Shown piece by piece: positions 55,714 through 64,000 of a stretch of 64,000 bases of DNA; the first letter of the stretch is position 1; each line of letters begins with the position of its first letter. The stretch comes from Cristatella mucedo (lineage: Eukaryota > Bryozoa > Phylactolaemata > Cristatellidae). A program made the translations under genes and the position numbers. The notes beneath the pieces are model-generated. The model saw nothing but the letters and a program-made list of their open reading frames with translations, had not been told where the DNA came from and ran no database searches. The DNA lies in assembly GCA_009760855.2 (NCBI GenBank), contig WPIO01000013.1, positions 3,698,501-3,762,500 on the forward strand, read 5' to 3'.

Positions 55714-56230
55714 TCGCTGTCACTCACCTTTGGGTCCCTTCCTTCTTTGGCTCCAGCCTTCACCTATCAGATCTACTCCTCCACCAGGCTAGGCTTAGTA
55801 CCACCTGCTATTCGGAATCAAATCGTTTAGCTGCACCTCTTGCAAACCTCAAATGCTTTGGAGACCGTGCCTTTATTTCTTATGCTCCCAAAGCCTAGAA
55901 ATCACTTCCGACTTGCGTCACGACGTCCCCTGACTTGGACGACATTTAGAAAGAAGCTGAAAACCTATCTATTTATCACAGCATTTAGTGGGTTCGCGTG
56001 ATTCGTCCTTTACATGCTTATTCGTGCTGACTCAGTGCATGCTGCCACTAACCGTATTGTATGCTGGTGATCAAATGATTACTGGTAGCATCGTCAAGGT
56101 CAACAAGCATACTATTAGAGGTTAGAGGTGACATGCACTGGGTGGTTTCTATTTAGCGTATGCGAAGTGCCTAGAAAGTGATTAAGTTCTCTGATTAGTG
56201 CTACACAAATGTATTATTTTTATTATTATA
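55714..56230 (+). mobile_element. L2-B-like 3' end
   Basis: GTCGCTGTCACTCACCTTTG, frame LLHQARLSTTCYSESNRLAA and FGDRAFISYAPKA, 3' UTR (GTGGGTTCGCGTGATTCGTC) and hairpin AAGTGCCTAGAAAGTGATTA, then (ATT)-rich tail. The end of the 3' UTR is diverged. Confidence 0.8.
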
Positions 56231-56239
56231 GTAGGACGT

Positions 56240-56690
56240 ACATAGGACCCTTGATTATTATTAGCATGCACTGACTCTTGCATAGCATGCACATAGCACG
56301 CACACCATGCAGGAGCAAAGCATGCAGAGGTCGCTGGGTCGAGGGGCAAGCTCAGGGCAAGCTGAGCGGAACAGAAGCGTCCTTAGTTGTGACCTGAATG
56401 TTGTGAAGCCATTGAAGGTGGTGACAGAAGCCAAAAGCAAATTCCAGACTACTGGTGCATACGAACTGAAGGCCCGATCGCCAAAAGATTTCAATTTAGT
56501 GCTAGGAACGGCAATACCAATGTGGAAGCCGAACAGTGCACACGGTGGGATAGCACGTGACTGAAGGAGGTCAAGTATAGGTAGGCTGGTGCAAGTGAGA
56601 TAAGCGACCTGCATGCCAGTGAGATATGGTCGAAGTGTATTCGATGCACCGTGAGCATGGTCAGCATGCAAAGCTCAGACGACAGTCTCT
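56240..56690 (-). mobile_element. L2-C 3' region
   Basis: Minus frame AVPSTKLKSFGDRAFSSYAP and VVWNLLLASVTTFNGFTTFR is the L2 C-terminal block in L2-C form. The 3' side (56250-56300) is CATGCA-rich. Contains a single CACGTGACTGAAGGAGG near 56554. Confidence 0.75.
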
Positions 56691-56928
56691 CTATCTCCTC
56701 TCTCTCTCCTCTCTCTCTCTCTCTCGCTCTCTCTCGCGCGCGCTCTCTCTCTCTCTCTCCTCTGTCTCCCTCCCTCTCTCTCCCTCTCTCTCTCTCCTCT
56801 CTCTCTCTCCTCTCTCTCGCTCTCTCTCTCCTCTGTCTCCCTCCCTCTCTCTCTCCTCTCTCTCTCTCTCTCCTCTCTCTCTACTCCCTCTCTCGCTCTC
56901 TCTCTCCTCTGTCTCCCTCCCTCTCGGT
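56691..56928. repeat. CT-rich low-complexity array with internal ~100-bp duplication
   Basis: (CT)n with CCTC and TCGC variants; CTCCTCTGTCTCCCTCCCTC recurs three times. Confidence 0.9.
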
Positions 56929-57415
56929 GTCTGATTTCGAGGTCCGGCTCCGTCTGCTTGCAGGATTTTAGACGATCTGCGTTGAAAGCCTATCAAAGAT
57001 GGAGCGCGAAGAGGGAAGTGGTGTGGAGGCAACTTCGCATGTTTCCGGTCCTAACTATAACTAGCCTGTAGGAAGGCAATGCTCCTGTACTTGGTGAACA
57101 CCCCCGGAGTTCATGTGGCTGCTGTGGATAGTCCACCGTGGATAGGCCGGGCCGGCGTCTAACGTCTGCTGCTTTAGCTGTTGCCAGCTAAGTGTCTCAC
57201 ACACACGAGCTGGTCGCTGCTGCCAGTTGACCACACTAAGTGCTGCCTGATGTGACAAGCACCCCTAGCCTGCCTTTGCGGCGTTAAGCAAACACTCCCT
57301 ATCGACATGTCATTGTGTGGTTATCAGTTTCCGGGCTGGCGAGCATCGAATGGCATCCTCAGGAGCCGAGCGACTTGCACTGGCCTTAAGTAAAAAAAAA
57401 AAAGAAAAAGTCACG
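56929..57415. other. Unassigned, no gene recognised
   Basis: Nothing identifiable; a short A run at 57393-57410 precedes the SINE. Confidence 0.4.
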
Positions 57416-57560
57416 GTTGGCTGATTCGACAGCCTGCTTTGTATAGCGGTGGAAGAGACGAGTGGCTAGCTACCAGTTGTGCCGTAGGCGATACAGAATT
57501 ACCTGCTGCTGGACTCGAACCCACGACCCGGGTTTCGAAATGTCGTGCACTTGACCTAAT
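57416..57560 (-). mobile_element. SINE-A, diverged
   Basis: GGCTGATTCGACAGCCTGCT, TTGTATAGCGGTGGAAGAGA, B-box complement GGACTCGAACCC, ACGACCCGGGTTTCG. Head truncated. Confidence 0.75.
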
Positions 57561-57766
57561 TCCAAAAAGGTCAGGCGATGAGTAAGTGAATAGCATTCTT
57601 CAAGAGCTGGTAGATGGTAATGGTGCCCCACGCGAGAAAAAACGAGAAATGAGTGGAACCCGACGGAAGCGATCCCTCAATTGGGGGGCAAGGGCATCGG
57701 CCGTGTACATAAGGACCATGAACTAGAAAAATCCCCATCTATTTATCTTTCTTTCTATCGGACTAT

Positions 57767-57772
57767 CTATCT

Positions 57773-57803
<31 letters not shown>

Positions 57804-58070
57804 CGTCCGTACGTCCATCCGTCCGTCTGTCTGTCTGTCTGTCTGCCTGTCTGTCTGTCTGTCTGTCTGTCTGTCTGCCTGTCCGTCTGTCCGTCCATCT
57901 ATTTATTGTGTCTATCTGTCTATCGTTTCTATCTATTGTGTCTATCTTTCAGTTCATCTATCCATTCATTTATCCGCCCGTCTGTCTATCTATCAGTTTA
58001 TCAATCTCTGTCTGTCTGTCTATCAATCACCTGCCTGTATGTCTATTTATCTGTCCATCCTTTTACCTGT
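57767..58070. repeat. (CTGT)n / (CTAT)n tetranucleotide array
   Basis: About 300 bp of CTGT, CCGT and CTAT units. Confidence 0.95.
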
Positions 58071-58074
58071 AGGT

Positions 58075-58235
58075 CGGTCTTTGCCCATGAGGTAAGGAGC
58101 TCGCTCTTCACGACTCAGGTCGTGGGTTCGAGTCGTGCAGTGGTTGATCATTATTGCCCACTGCATGCGGTTGTGATGGCCGTTAAGGCTATTCTGCATC
58201 TATACAAATGATGCTGTTAAATCAGCTAACCTTTT
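58075..58235 (+). mobile_element. SINE-A
   Basis: TGCCCATGAGGTAAGGAGCT head, TTCACGACTCAGGTCGTGGG, B box GGTTCGAGTCG, tail AAGGCTATTCTGCATCTATA and GATGCTGTTAAATCAGCTAA. Confidence 0.82.
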
Positions 58236-58245
58236 TTGCCCCTGG

Positions 58246-58421
58246 GTCTTAACCCGTGAGGAAAGATGCTTGCTTTTCACGACCGAGGTCGTGGGTTCGA
58301 GTCCGACAATTGGTGATTCTGTATCGTCCACTGCTTGCAGTGGTAAGAACCGCAAACGCTCTTCTGCCGCTATACAAACGAGGCTTTTAAACCTGCTAAT
58401 TTATTATTATTATTATTATTA
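58246..58421 (+). mobile_element. SINE-A with (ATT)n tail, in tandem with the previous copy
   Basis: Head CCGTGAGGAAAGATGCTTGC, core CACGACCGAGGTCGTG, B box GGTTCGAGTCC, tail CTCTTCTGCCGCTATACAAA and GAGGCTTTTAAACCTGCTAA, then (TTA)n to 58421. Confidence 0.85.
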
Positions 58422-58684
58422 TCTATTAACTATCAACTCCCGTATCTTTCTCTTTCCTTTAACCTTCATTGTTCAGAGGGAATAGTATTCTCCGTCGTTT
58501 TCTGCTTTTGCTCTATGCTTACTTTTCTCAGTAAATAGACCGGCAGTTTCGTAACACTAGTTGTTAATTTCGCAGCCATAATATAACGGCCCAGCAGATG
58601 TCAGTTCTTTCTAGCAACTCTAGCCAATATTCGCAATCGGTTTGAGCTAAATAGAAACTTATTAACCTTCAGGTGGATTCGTGC
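58422..58684. other. Unassigned, no gene recognised
   Basis: AT-richer, nothing identifiable. Confidence 0.4.
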
Positions 58685-58815
58685 TGCGTTAAGCACCCTA
58701 AGGGATATCGTGGCACTAATAAGAAAGAAAGAAATGTCACTAGGTCATTGGGAGTTGAACCCGCGATTGGCAACTCCAGTAACCTAAGTCCTACCGAATC
58801 ACCACAGTTTCCGGA
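58685..58815 (-). mobile_element. Possible third tRNA-like SINE or tRNA pseudogene
   Basis: Minus strand reads GGTGATTCGGTAGGACTTAG, AGTTGCCAATCGCGGGTTCA, ACTCCCAATGACC, then (CTTT)n. The order resembles a tRNA D-arm and T-arm (GGGTTCAACTCCC) with a repeat tail. Only one copy is seen here. Confidence 0.35.
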
Positions 58816-59345
58816 TGTGAATATTTGGCAATGCATGCCTTGCCCGAAAGCGCCTGCTTCCTGTGCCTTCGAGCCTTCGAGGGTTGCACCCCGATTAAAA
58901 CAAAACCTGGCTGCCCTTTCGAGTCCGTCCCAAAGCTCGAGGTTCGAATGTGTCGTTTTGCAATGATCGATTGGTGTAACCTTAATATTATGTCGTTCAA
59001 CGAAGGTCATTACGATGGCCGCTAGCGGTTCGAAAGTCGTACGAAAGCACAGTCCTGCTGGCACTCTCCAGTCCAGGTGCTAGATAGAGGCACAGCTGTT
59101 AGAGAGGGTGCGGCGGTTTCTGGGCTGCCCAGTGGCTGCAGCTGTGTTCATTGTCCGCACAGCCGTTGATCGGATGATTAAGCGATCCACTTCCACACCA
59201 CCCCATCCCACCCCGGGGCCCGGGCGAGCCCTGTACACCAGCCGCCGTGGTTGTGGTTCCAGTGTCGAGCAGCTGTCGCAGAATTCTATCATTCTATCAT
59301 CAGGCAGACCAGCTGAACTCATTCTATCATTATCATTCATATCAT
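58816..59345. other. Unassigned, no gene recognised
   Basis: ATTCTATCAT and ATCATTATCATTC short repeats near 59282-59350; otherwise nothing. Confidence 0.4.
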
Positions 59346-59352
59346 TATCATT

Positions 59353-60895
59353 CAGGCAGACCAGCTGAACTCATATATCGAAACCTCACACCTTGCTAGT
59401 AAGTTCCAGTCTGGCTTTAGAGCTAATCACTCCACAGAGTCAGCATTGCTTAGGGTATACAACGACCTACTTAGGAATGCAGACATGGGTAGAGTGTCTC
59501 TGCTTGTTTTGCTCGATCTTTCGGCAGCTTTTGACACCATCGATCACAAAGTTCTTCTAGAGTGCCTCTCATCTCGCCTGGGCATCACTGGCACTGCTCT
59601 GCAGTGGTTCAGGTCCTATCTCAGTGGGAGACTCCAGAGTATTGACGTGAATGGACAAAAATCATCCGAGGTACCTCTGAAATATGAAGTACCTCAGGGC
59701 TCCGTGCTAGGTCCGGTTCTTTTCACGGTCTATACTCTCCCTCTTGCTGATGTGATTGCCAAGCACAATCTAGGCTTTCACTTCTATGCGGATGACACTC
59801 AGCTGTACGTTTGCTTTGATCCCTCCCAGCCTTCGAGCACCTCAAATTCTCTCAACTCACTTGCTGCATGCATTGATGACATCTGTACATGGATGGCAGC
59901 AAATTTTCTAAAACTAAACGATGACAAAACTAACTTACTAGTTATGGGCAAACCCAGTATGATTCAGAGATTGGAAAGGCTGTCTCTCAAAATTGGCTCT
60001 GTCAGCACATCTCCAATTGAATCAGCTCGAAATCTAGGTGTCATATTCCAAAGCGACCTCTCGTTAGACGACCATATCAGCTCCACAGTCAAATCTGCAC
60101 ATTTTCAGCTTCATGACATTGCTAAAATTCGAGCTTGTTTAGATAAGGATACCACGTCCAAGTTGATCCAATGCATTCGTGACATCCCGTCTCGACTTCT
60201 GAAACTCACTGCTTAGTGGCCTACCGGCATGTGCGATCAGGCGATTGCAGCTGGTGCAAACCTCCGCAGCTAGGCTTGTCTGTCGTGAGCGTCGCAGTTG
60301 CCACATTATCCACTTCTCGCCGACCTGCACTGGCTACCAGTCAAGTAACGGATTGACTTCAAGGTTTTGTCGCTCCAAGGTTTTGTCGCTCACTTTTAGG
60401 TCCCTTCATTCTATGGCTCCAGCCTATCTCTCTGACATACTCCCCCCATCAGGCCAAGCATCGTACCACCCGCTTTTCGGAATCCAACAGTTTACCAATA
60501 CCTCGTACAAATCTCAAATCCTTTTTTGGAGACCGTGCATTTAGTTCGTATGCTCCCAAAGCCTGGAACTCACTCCCGACTTGAGTCAGACCGTCCCCTG
60601 ACTTGACCACATTTAAAAAGAACTTGAAAACACACCTATTTAGGACAGCATTTAGTGGGTCCCTGTGATTCGTCCTTCACGTGCTTATGCGTGCTGTCAC
60701 TGTGCATGCTGCCACTAACCACATTTGCATGCTGACCCTGTGCATGTCACCCCTAACCATGTTATTCATTTTGTTTGTTTTTCAAGCATGATTTTACTTA
60801 CCGTTCAATTGCATTTCACTTTGCAGCAAATGTAAAGCGCCTAGAAAGAGATTGAGTTCTCTGAGGGCGCTTTATCTAGTGCATTATTATTATTA
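59353..60895 (+). mobile_element. L2-B LINE with the best RT frame
   Basis: Non-LTR retrotransposon, 5' truncated inside RT. From 59356 the frame is open for about 287 codons to 60216: ADQLNSYIET, SKFQSGFRANHSTESALLRV, LLVLLDLSAAFDTIDH, ITGTALQWFRSYLSGR, VPQGSVLGPVLFTVYTLPLA and FHFYADDTQLYVCFDPSQPS (YADD at 59785-59796), then WMAANFLKLNDDKTNLLVMG and ARNLGVIFQSDLSLDDHISS. One extra base near 60170, relative to the copy at 32.9 kb, shifts the frame and ends it at 60216. The rest of the ORF follows in other frames to AFSGSL, then 3' UTR, hairpin and (ATT)n at 60895. The endonuclease is missing. Confidence 0.94.
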
Positions 60896-60921
60896 TCATT
60901 AACCCCTGGCGACGTTGGCAA

Positions 60922-61017
60922 TGGCGGCTACCTTGTCCCAGTAATAGCAACGCGGCGGCTACCTTGTCCCAGTAATAGCAACGCGGCGGCTACCTTGTCC
61001 CAGTAATAGCAACGCGG
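60922..61017. repeat. 31-bp tandem repeat, three copies
   Basis: GGCGGCTACCTTGTCCCAGT with AATAGCAACGC; ACCTTGTCCC occurs at 60930, 60961 and 60992. Confidence 0.95.
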
Positions 61018-61366
61018 AGGGAGCGTACAGCGAGCGAAGCAGCCAGCGACGCAGTCGCTCGGCTTCGTATCTGCTATAGTTCTAGTTTTAGTAGGAGCGA
61101 TCAGGTCGGCGTCAGCTAGAGTAGCCGGCTGGCGTTTGTGCAGCTGGAGTAGTGCCCTAGCGGCTATCACCCGGCACTTGCGGCTGGCAATTTTAAGGAT
61201 TAGGCACATTTTGAGCTGATTCTGCCGGCAGGCACTCCCAGCGCTCCCATGTAGCACGTGGTCTCGCGAGATTTTTTAGCGTCGTACTTACCACTAGACT
61301 GCTAAAGCCCGGTAAGCAGACTGCGATCTCGGCAGAGGCAGCCAGTCAAAGAAAGGCTAGCCCTTG
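61018..61366. other. Unassigned, no gene recognised
   Basis: AGCGGCTATCACCCGGCACT near 61158 recalls a SINE-A body in minus orientation, but too weak to call. Confidence 0.4.
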
Positions 61367-61532
61367 GCTCTTAGCCAAAATGCCGGATGCTCGAACTTCG
61401 CAGCAGGTCGCCGGTTCGAGTCATGCAGCAGGCAAACCATTTATTGTCCACTGCAGGCAGGGAATGAGGGGGCTATAGTCGCTAAGGCTCCTCGACCGAT
61501 ACACAAACGAAGCTACTGCATCAACTTAACTA
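61367..61532 (+). mobile_element. SINE-A, diverged
   Basis: GGATGCTCGAACTTCGCAGC, B box GGTTCGAGTCA, body TCCACTGCAGGCAGGGAATG, tail AAGGCTCCTCGACCGATACA and GAAGCTACTGCATCAACTTA. Confidence 0.72.
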
Positions 61533-61547
61533 GCTTTTTGACCATGA

Positions 61548-61798
61548 TAATAATACCTATAGCGTATAGCGCCTTCGGAGAACTAAATCACTATCCAGGT
61601 GATTTACAGCTCGCCAGCGAATCGATAACTAAGGGTTAGACATGGGCGGGGTCAAGTTTGAAACAGACAGTAATTGTCGTGCCCGAGGCCAGCGAAAGTT
61701 AAAGCAAACATTAGGACATTCATGGTCACCTGTTAGTAGGTAGTAGTATCTCTCTGTCTCTCTGTCTGTCTCTCTCTGTCTCTCTCTGTCTCTCTGTC

Positions 61799-61871
<73 letters not shown>

Positions 61872-62535
61872 CTACCTATCTTTCTCTCCGTCTCTCTATC
61901 TCGCAGAATCATGCACCTGCTAGTAGGATCTCTATCGCTAGTAACATGCACTGAATCATGCACCGGTTAGTAGAACCTCTCTCGCTACTAACACGCACTG
62001 ACTCATGCACAGGTTAGCACTCAAAGCACACCTGAGTAATGAAAGACAAGTTCGCTGGAGCGAATGTATGACTAGCCGGAACAGTTGCCTCTCTAGCCAA
62101 GACTTAAGTCATGGCCATGGCCGGTAGTGACGGTAGCTGGAAGCGATCTCCAGACTTTCCGAGCATGTGCAAGTTGAAGGCTCGATCCCTATAAGATTTC
62201 AATTTAGTGTGAGCGACGGCGAGATGACTAGATGTTGATGAGTGGGTGGTGCGAGAGCTCACTGAAAGAGCAAGGAGGTCGGACAGGTAGGCTGGTTCGA
62301 GCGAGTGAAGCGACCTGTAAGCCAGACAGAGGACCTGGAAATAAATAGATTGGATGCTTGCTAGGAAGCAAGTGACGCTCAGACAGAAGTGGTGTAATGT
62401 TGCAGCTACGCCAGTGATGATAGACCGGATGGACGAGCTGCCGAAAGTTGTGCGTCGGCTGCAGACGATTAATGGTACTGGCCAGGAGTGCTGAATACAG
62501 AGAATCGCAACAATCTGGACGCGATAGTGTCGCAA
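61548..62535 (-). mobile_element. L2-C LINE 3' region with (CT)n
   Basis: (TAA)-tail, GCGCCTTCGGAGAACTAAAT, 3' UTR with a (CT)n tract at 61747-61870, then the C-terminal ORF (62104-62535): QVLCLAYRSLHSLEPAYLSD and HTKLKSYRDRAFNL. This is the clearest L2-C copy. Frame open for 143 codons but lacks RT. Confidence 0.8.
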
Positions 62536-63170
62536 GCTTGTGAACTAGTTACTTATTGTAATTCACGTACCACTGAAAAATCCCTTTCGCCGTCATAATC
62601 TGACCGGGTCTCTCGCGCACACACACACACGCTCATGCTTTAATCCCCTTCTTTAAATTACGACAGTCGATCCTCGGCCAAGATAATTAAAGGAACCTAA
62701 CATAACCGCATATGGTAGGTGTTTGCACTCGGCTTCGCCATCTCATCATCTCCATCTCATCATCATAATCTCCTCAAGGTCTAACATAAACGACGAGAGA
62801 CGATTTTCAGACACCTTCTTTGCAGCTCTCGCCGCAGCTGTATTCGCCTTCATCTTCATCGCCGACCGCCATTGCAGAATTTGCTGGGCTTCAATGCGTC
62901 TTCTAGGCCCTTGGCTTCTTCGATGGTGTGTGCAGGCCATCTGCACGTGAATTGGCTTCGAGACTGGTGAATGCCTTTAGCTTACACTCTATCGTGTTAG
63001 ATACCTAAAACGATCTCAAAACTAGAGCACGCTAAGCGCATCCAGAACAAGGAGGAGGGAACCTCCGAGTCGCGCGGAGCAAGTGATTTCAACTGCGAAT
63101 TACAATGCTCATCCATCCCTGGCCGCCCGACACGCCTATTTGGATTGGGTCAAGGGGGCCAGATACTTGG

Positions 63171-63171
<1 letters not shown>
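62536..63171. other. Unassigned, no gene recognised
   Basis: (CA)n remnant at 62618-62629; nothing else. Confidence 0.4.

Positions 63172-63256
<85 letters not shown>
63172..63256. repeat. (TA)n microsatellite
   Basis: About 42 TA units. Confidence 0.97.
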
Positions 63257-63257
<1 letters not shown>

Positions 63258-64000
63258 GATAGAGTATGCGAGTAGACTTGGACGCAGAAGCATCATCTAT
63301 TTGAAATGCTGGTTCCGTCAGCACCAGCGAGTTTCCTCGAATGCCTTCCCGTCTATCACCTTTGAGTCATCCGAGAGATCACTGTTAGCGTTGCCTCGGC
63401 ATCGCTGCTTGGATTCGAGTTCGGGTGGCAGTGCAGTGACCTGCATGAAATCGCCTTATCTTGTCAGGGCGCAAATGTGGCGGCGACGATTTCTATCCAG
63501 GCGAAACGCCATAGTGGCCTCGGCGGCGGCGGCCTCGCACTCACGCTGAAGGCGCTCGCTCACTGCAGCCCCTTAGATACAACTCAAGGTGGAGGCAAAC
63601 GCCTACTGGCAGCTCCCGCGTGGTCGCAGACGAGACGCGACCGCCAGCCACGGCGCACGGACACAGGAGTGCTCACCACCTGCAGGTCAAAGGGGGGGGG
63701 GCGGTCCGAGCTCAGGCTAGGCTCCCGCACCCTCCTCGTTCTCCCTGCTGCGCTGCCAACGCGAGGGCAGACAACTCCGGAAGTTGGCCGAGCGTTGCCC
63801 TAAAGTTCGACCGGACTCTGCTCTTCGTCGTGCGGTTGGGCCTGTCATTCCTCGTACGGTGTCGCTGTTCACCGTACGTAGCTGCTGTCTCTCGAGTTCC
63901 CAGAATGCTGCAATTATTGCTGTGTAGGTCACGCGGAGGCACGGTTTCTTGCGTTGGGCGAGGTGTGCTAGCTTGGAGAGAGCCACGGGCTTGCTTTGGT
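63257..64000. other. Unassigned, no gene recognised
   Basis: Moderately GC-rich, G run at 63692-63701; frames on both strands without domains. Confidence 0.4.

Overview
This is animal nuclear DNA, most likely from an invertebrate, and it is almost entirely repeats. The evidence is a spliced Rh-type ammonium-transporter gene start, L2/CR1-type LINEs with YADD reverse transcriptase, tRNA-derived SINEs, a hAT MITE resembling the SPIN family, long dinucleotide arrays and CpG-rich islands. There are no bacterial operons, CRISPR arrays or ribosomal RNA genes. I cannot name the phylum; flatworm or mollusc is possible but unproven.

Repeat names used below are mine. L2-A is a LINE with a pentameric TTACA-type tail. 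L2-B is a LINE whose 3' end is a short hairpin (AAGCGCC...GGGCGCTT) followed by (ATT)n. L2-C is a more diverged relative. SINE-A is a tRNA-derived SINE with tail ...GAGGCTGTTTAATCAGCTA. SINE-B has a tRNA-like head fused to an L2-like tail.

Layout. 1-1 kb: L2 RT remnant cut by a SINE, then a SINE cut by a solo LINE tail. 1.6 kb: SPIN-like MITE. 2-14 kb: mostly unassigned sequence with L2 fragments, a tail-to-tail L2-A pair, a 161-bp higher-order minisatellite and a 42-bp perfect palindrome. 14-22 kb: 5' half of an L2-B, a nearly complete L2-A ORF interrupted by L2-B, a GT array and an L2-C copy carrying four CACGTGAC boxes. 22-35 kb: SINE-B, nested L2-A/L2-B, CpG-rich DNA with a 4 x 39-bp array, a large GA/CT inverted array, and an L2-B interrupted by another L2-B. 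35-40 kb: CpG islands, a broken Ty1/copia integrase piece, an 18-bp array, a 38-bp palindrome and the first copy of a recent duplication. 40-45.8 kb: LINEs split by the second copy of that duplication. 45.9-46.9 kb: an inverted-repeat-bounded segment with TTTAGGG-like arrays. 48.7-52 kb: CpG island with exons 1 and 2 of the Rh gene. 52-64 kb: SINEs, CT and tetranucleotide arrays and the best L2-B RT ORF (59.36-60.2 kb).

The only convincing host gene is the Rh-type gene on the + strand at 50084-50531; its later exons are not visible in the remaining 13.5 kb. The window is best read as a record of LINE/SINE activity: L2-A and L2-B are inserted into each other in both directions, so they were active over overlapping periods, and several insertions consist only of the last 70-90 nt of the LINE. 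Nearly all other open frames are low-complexity or CpG-driven and are not reported as genes. Percent identities and boundaries were estimated by eye.
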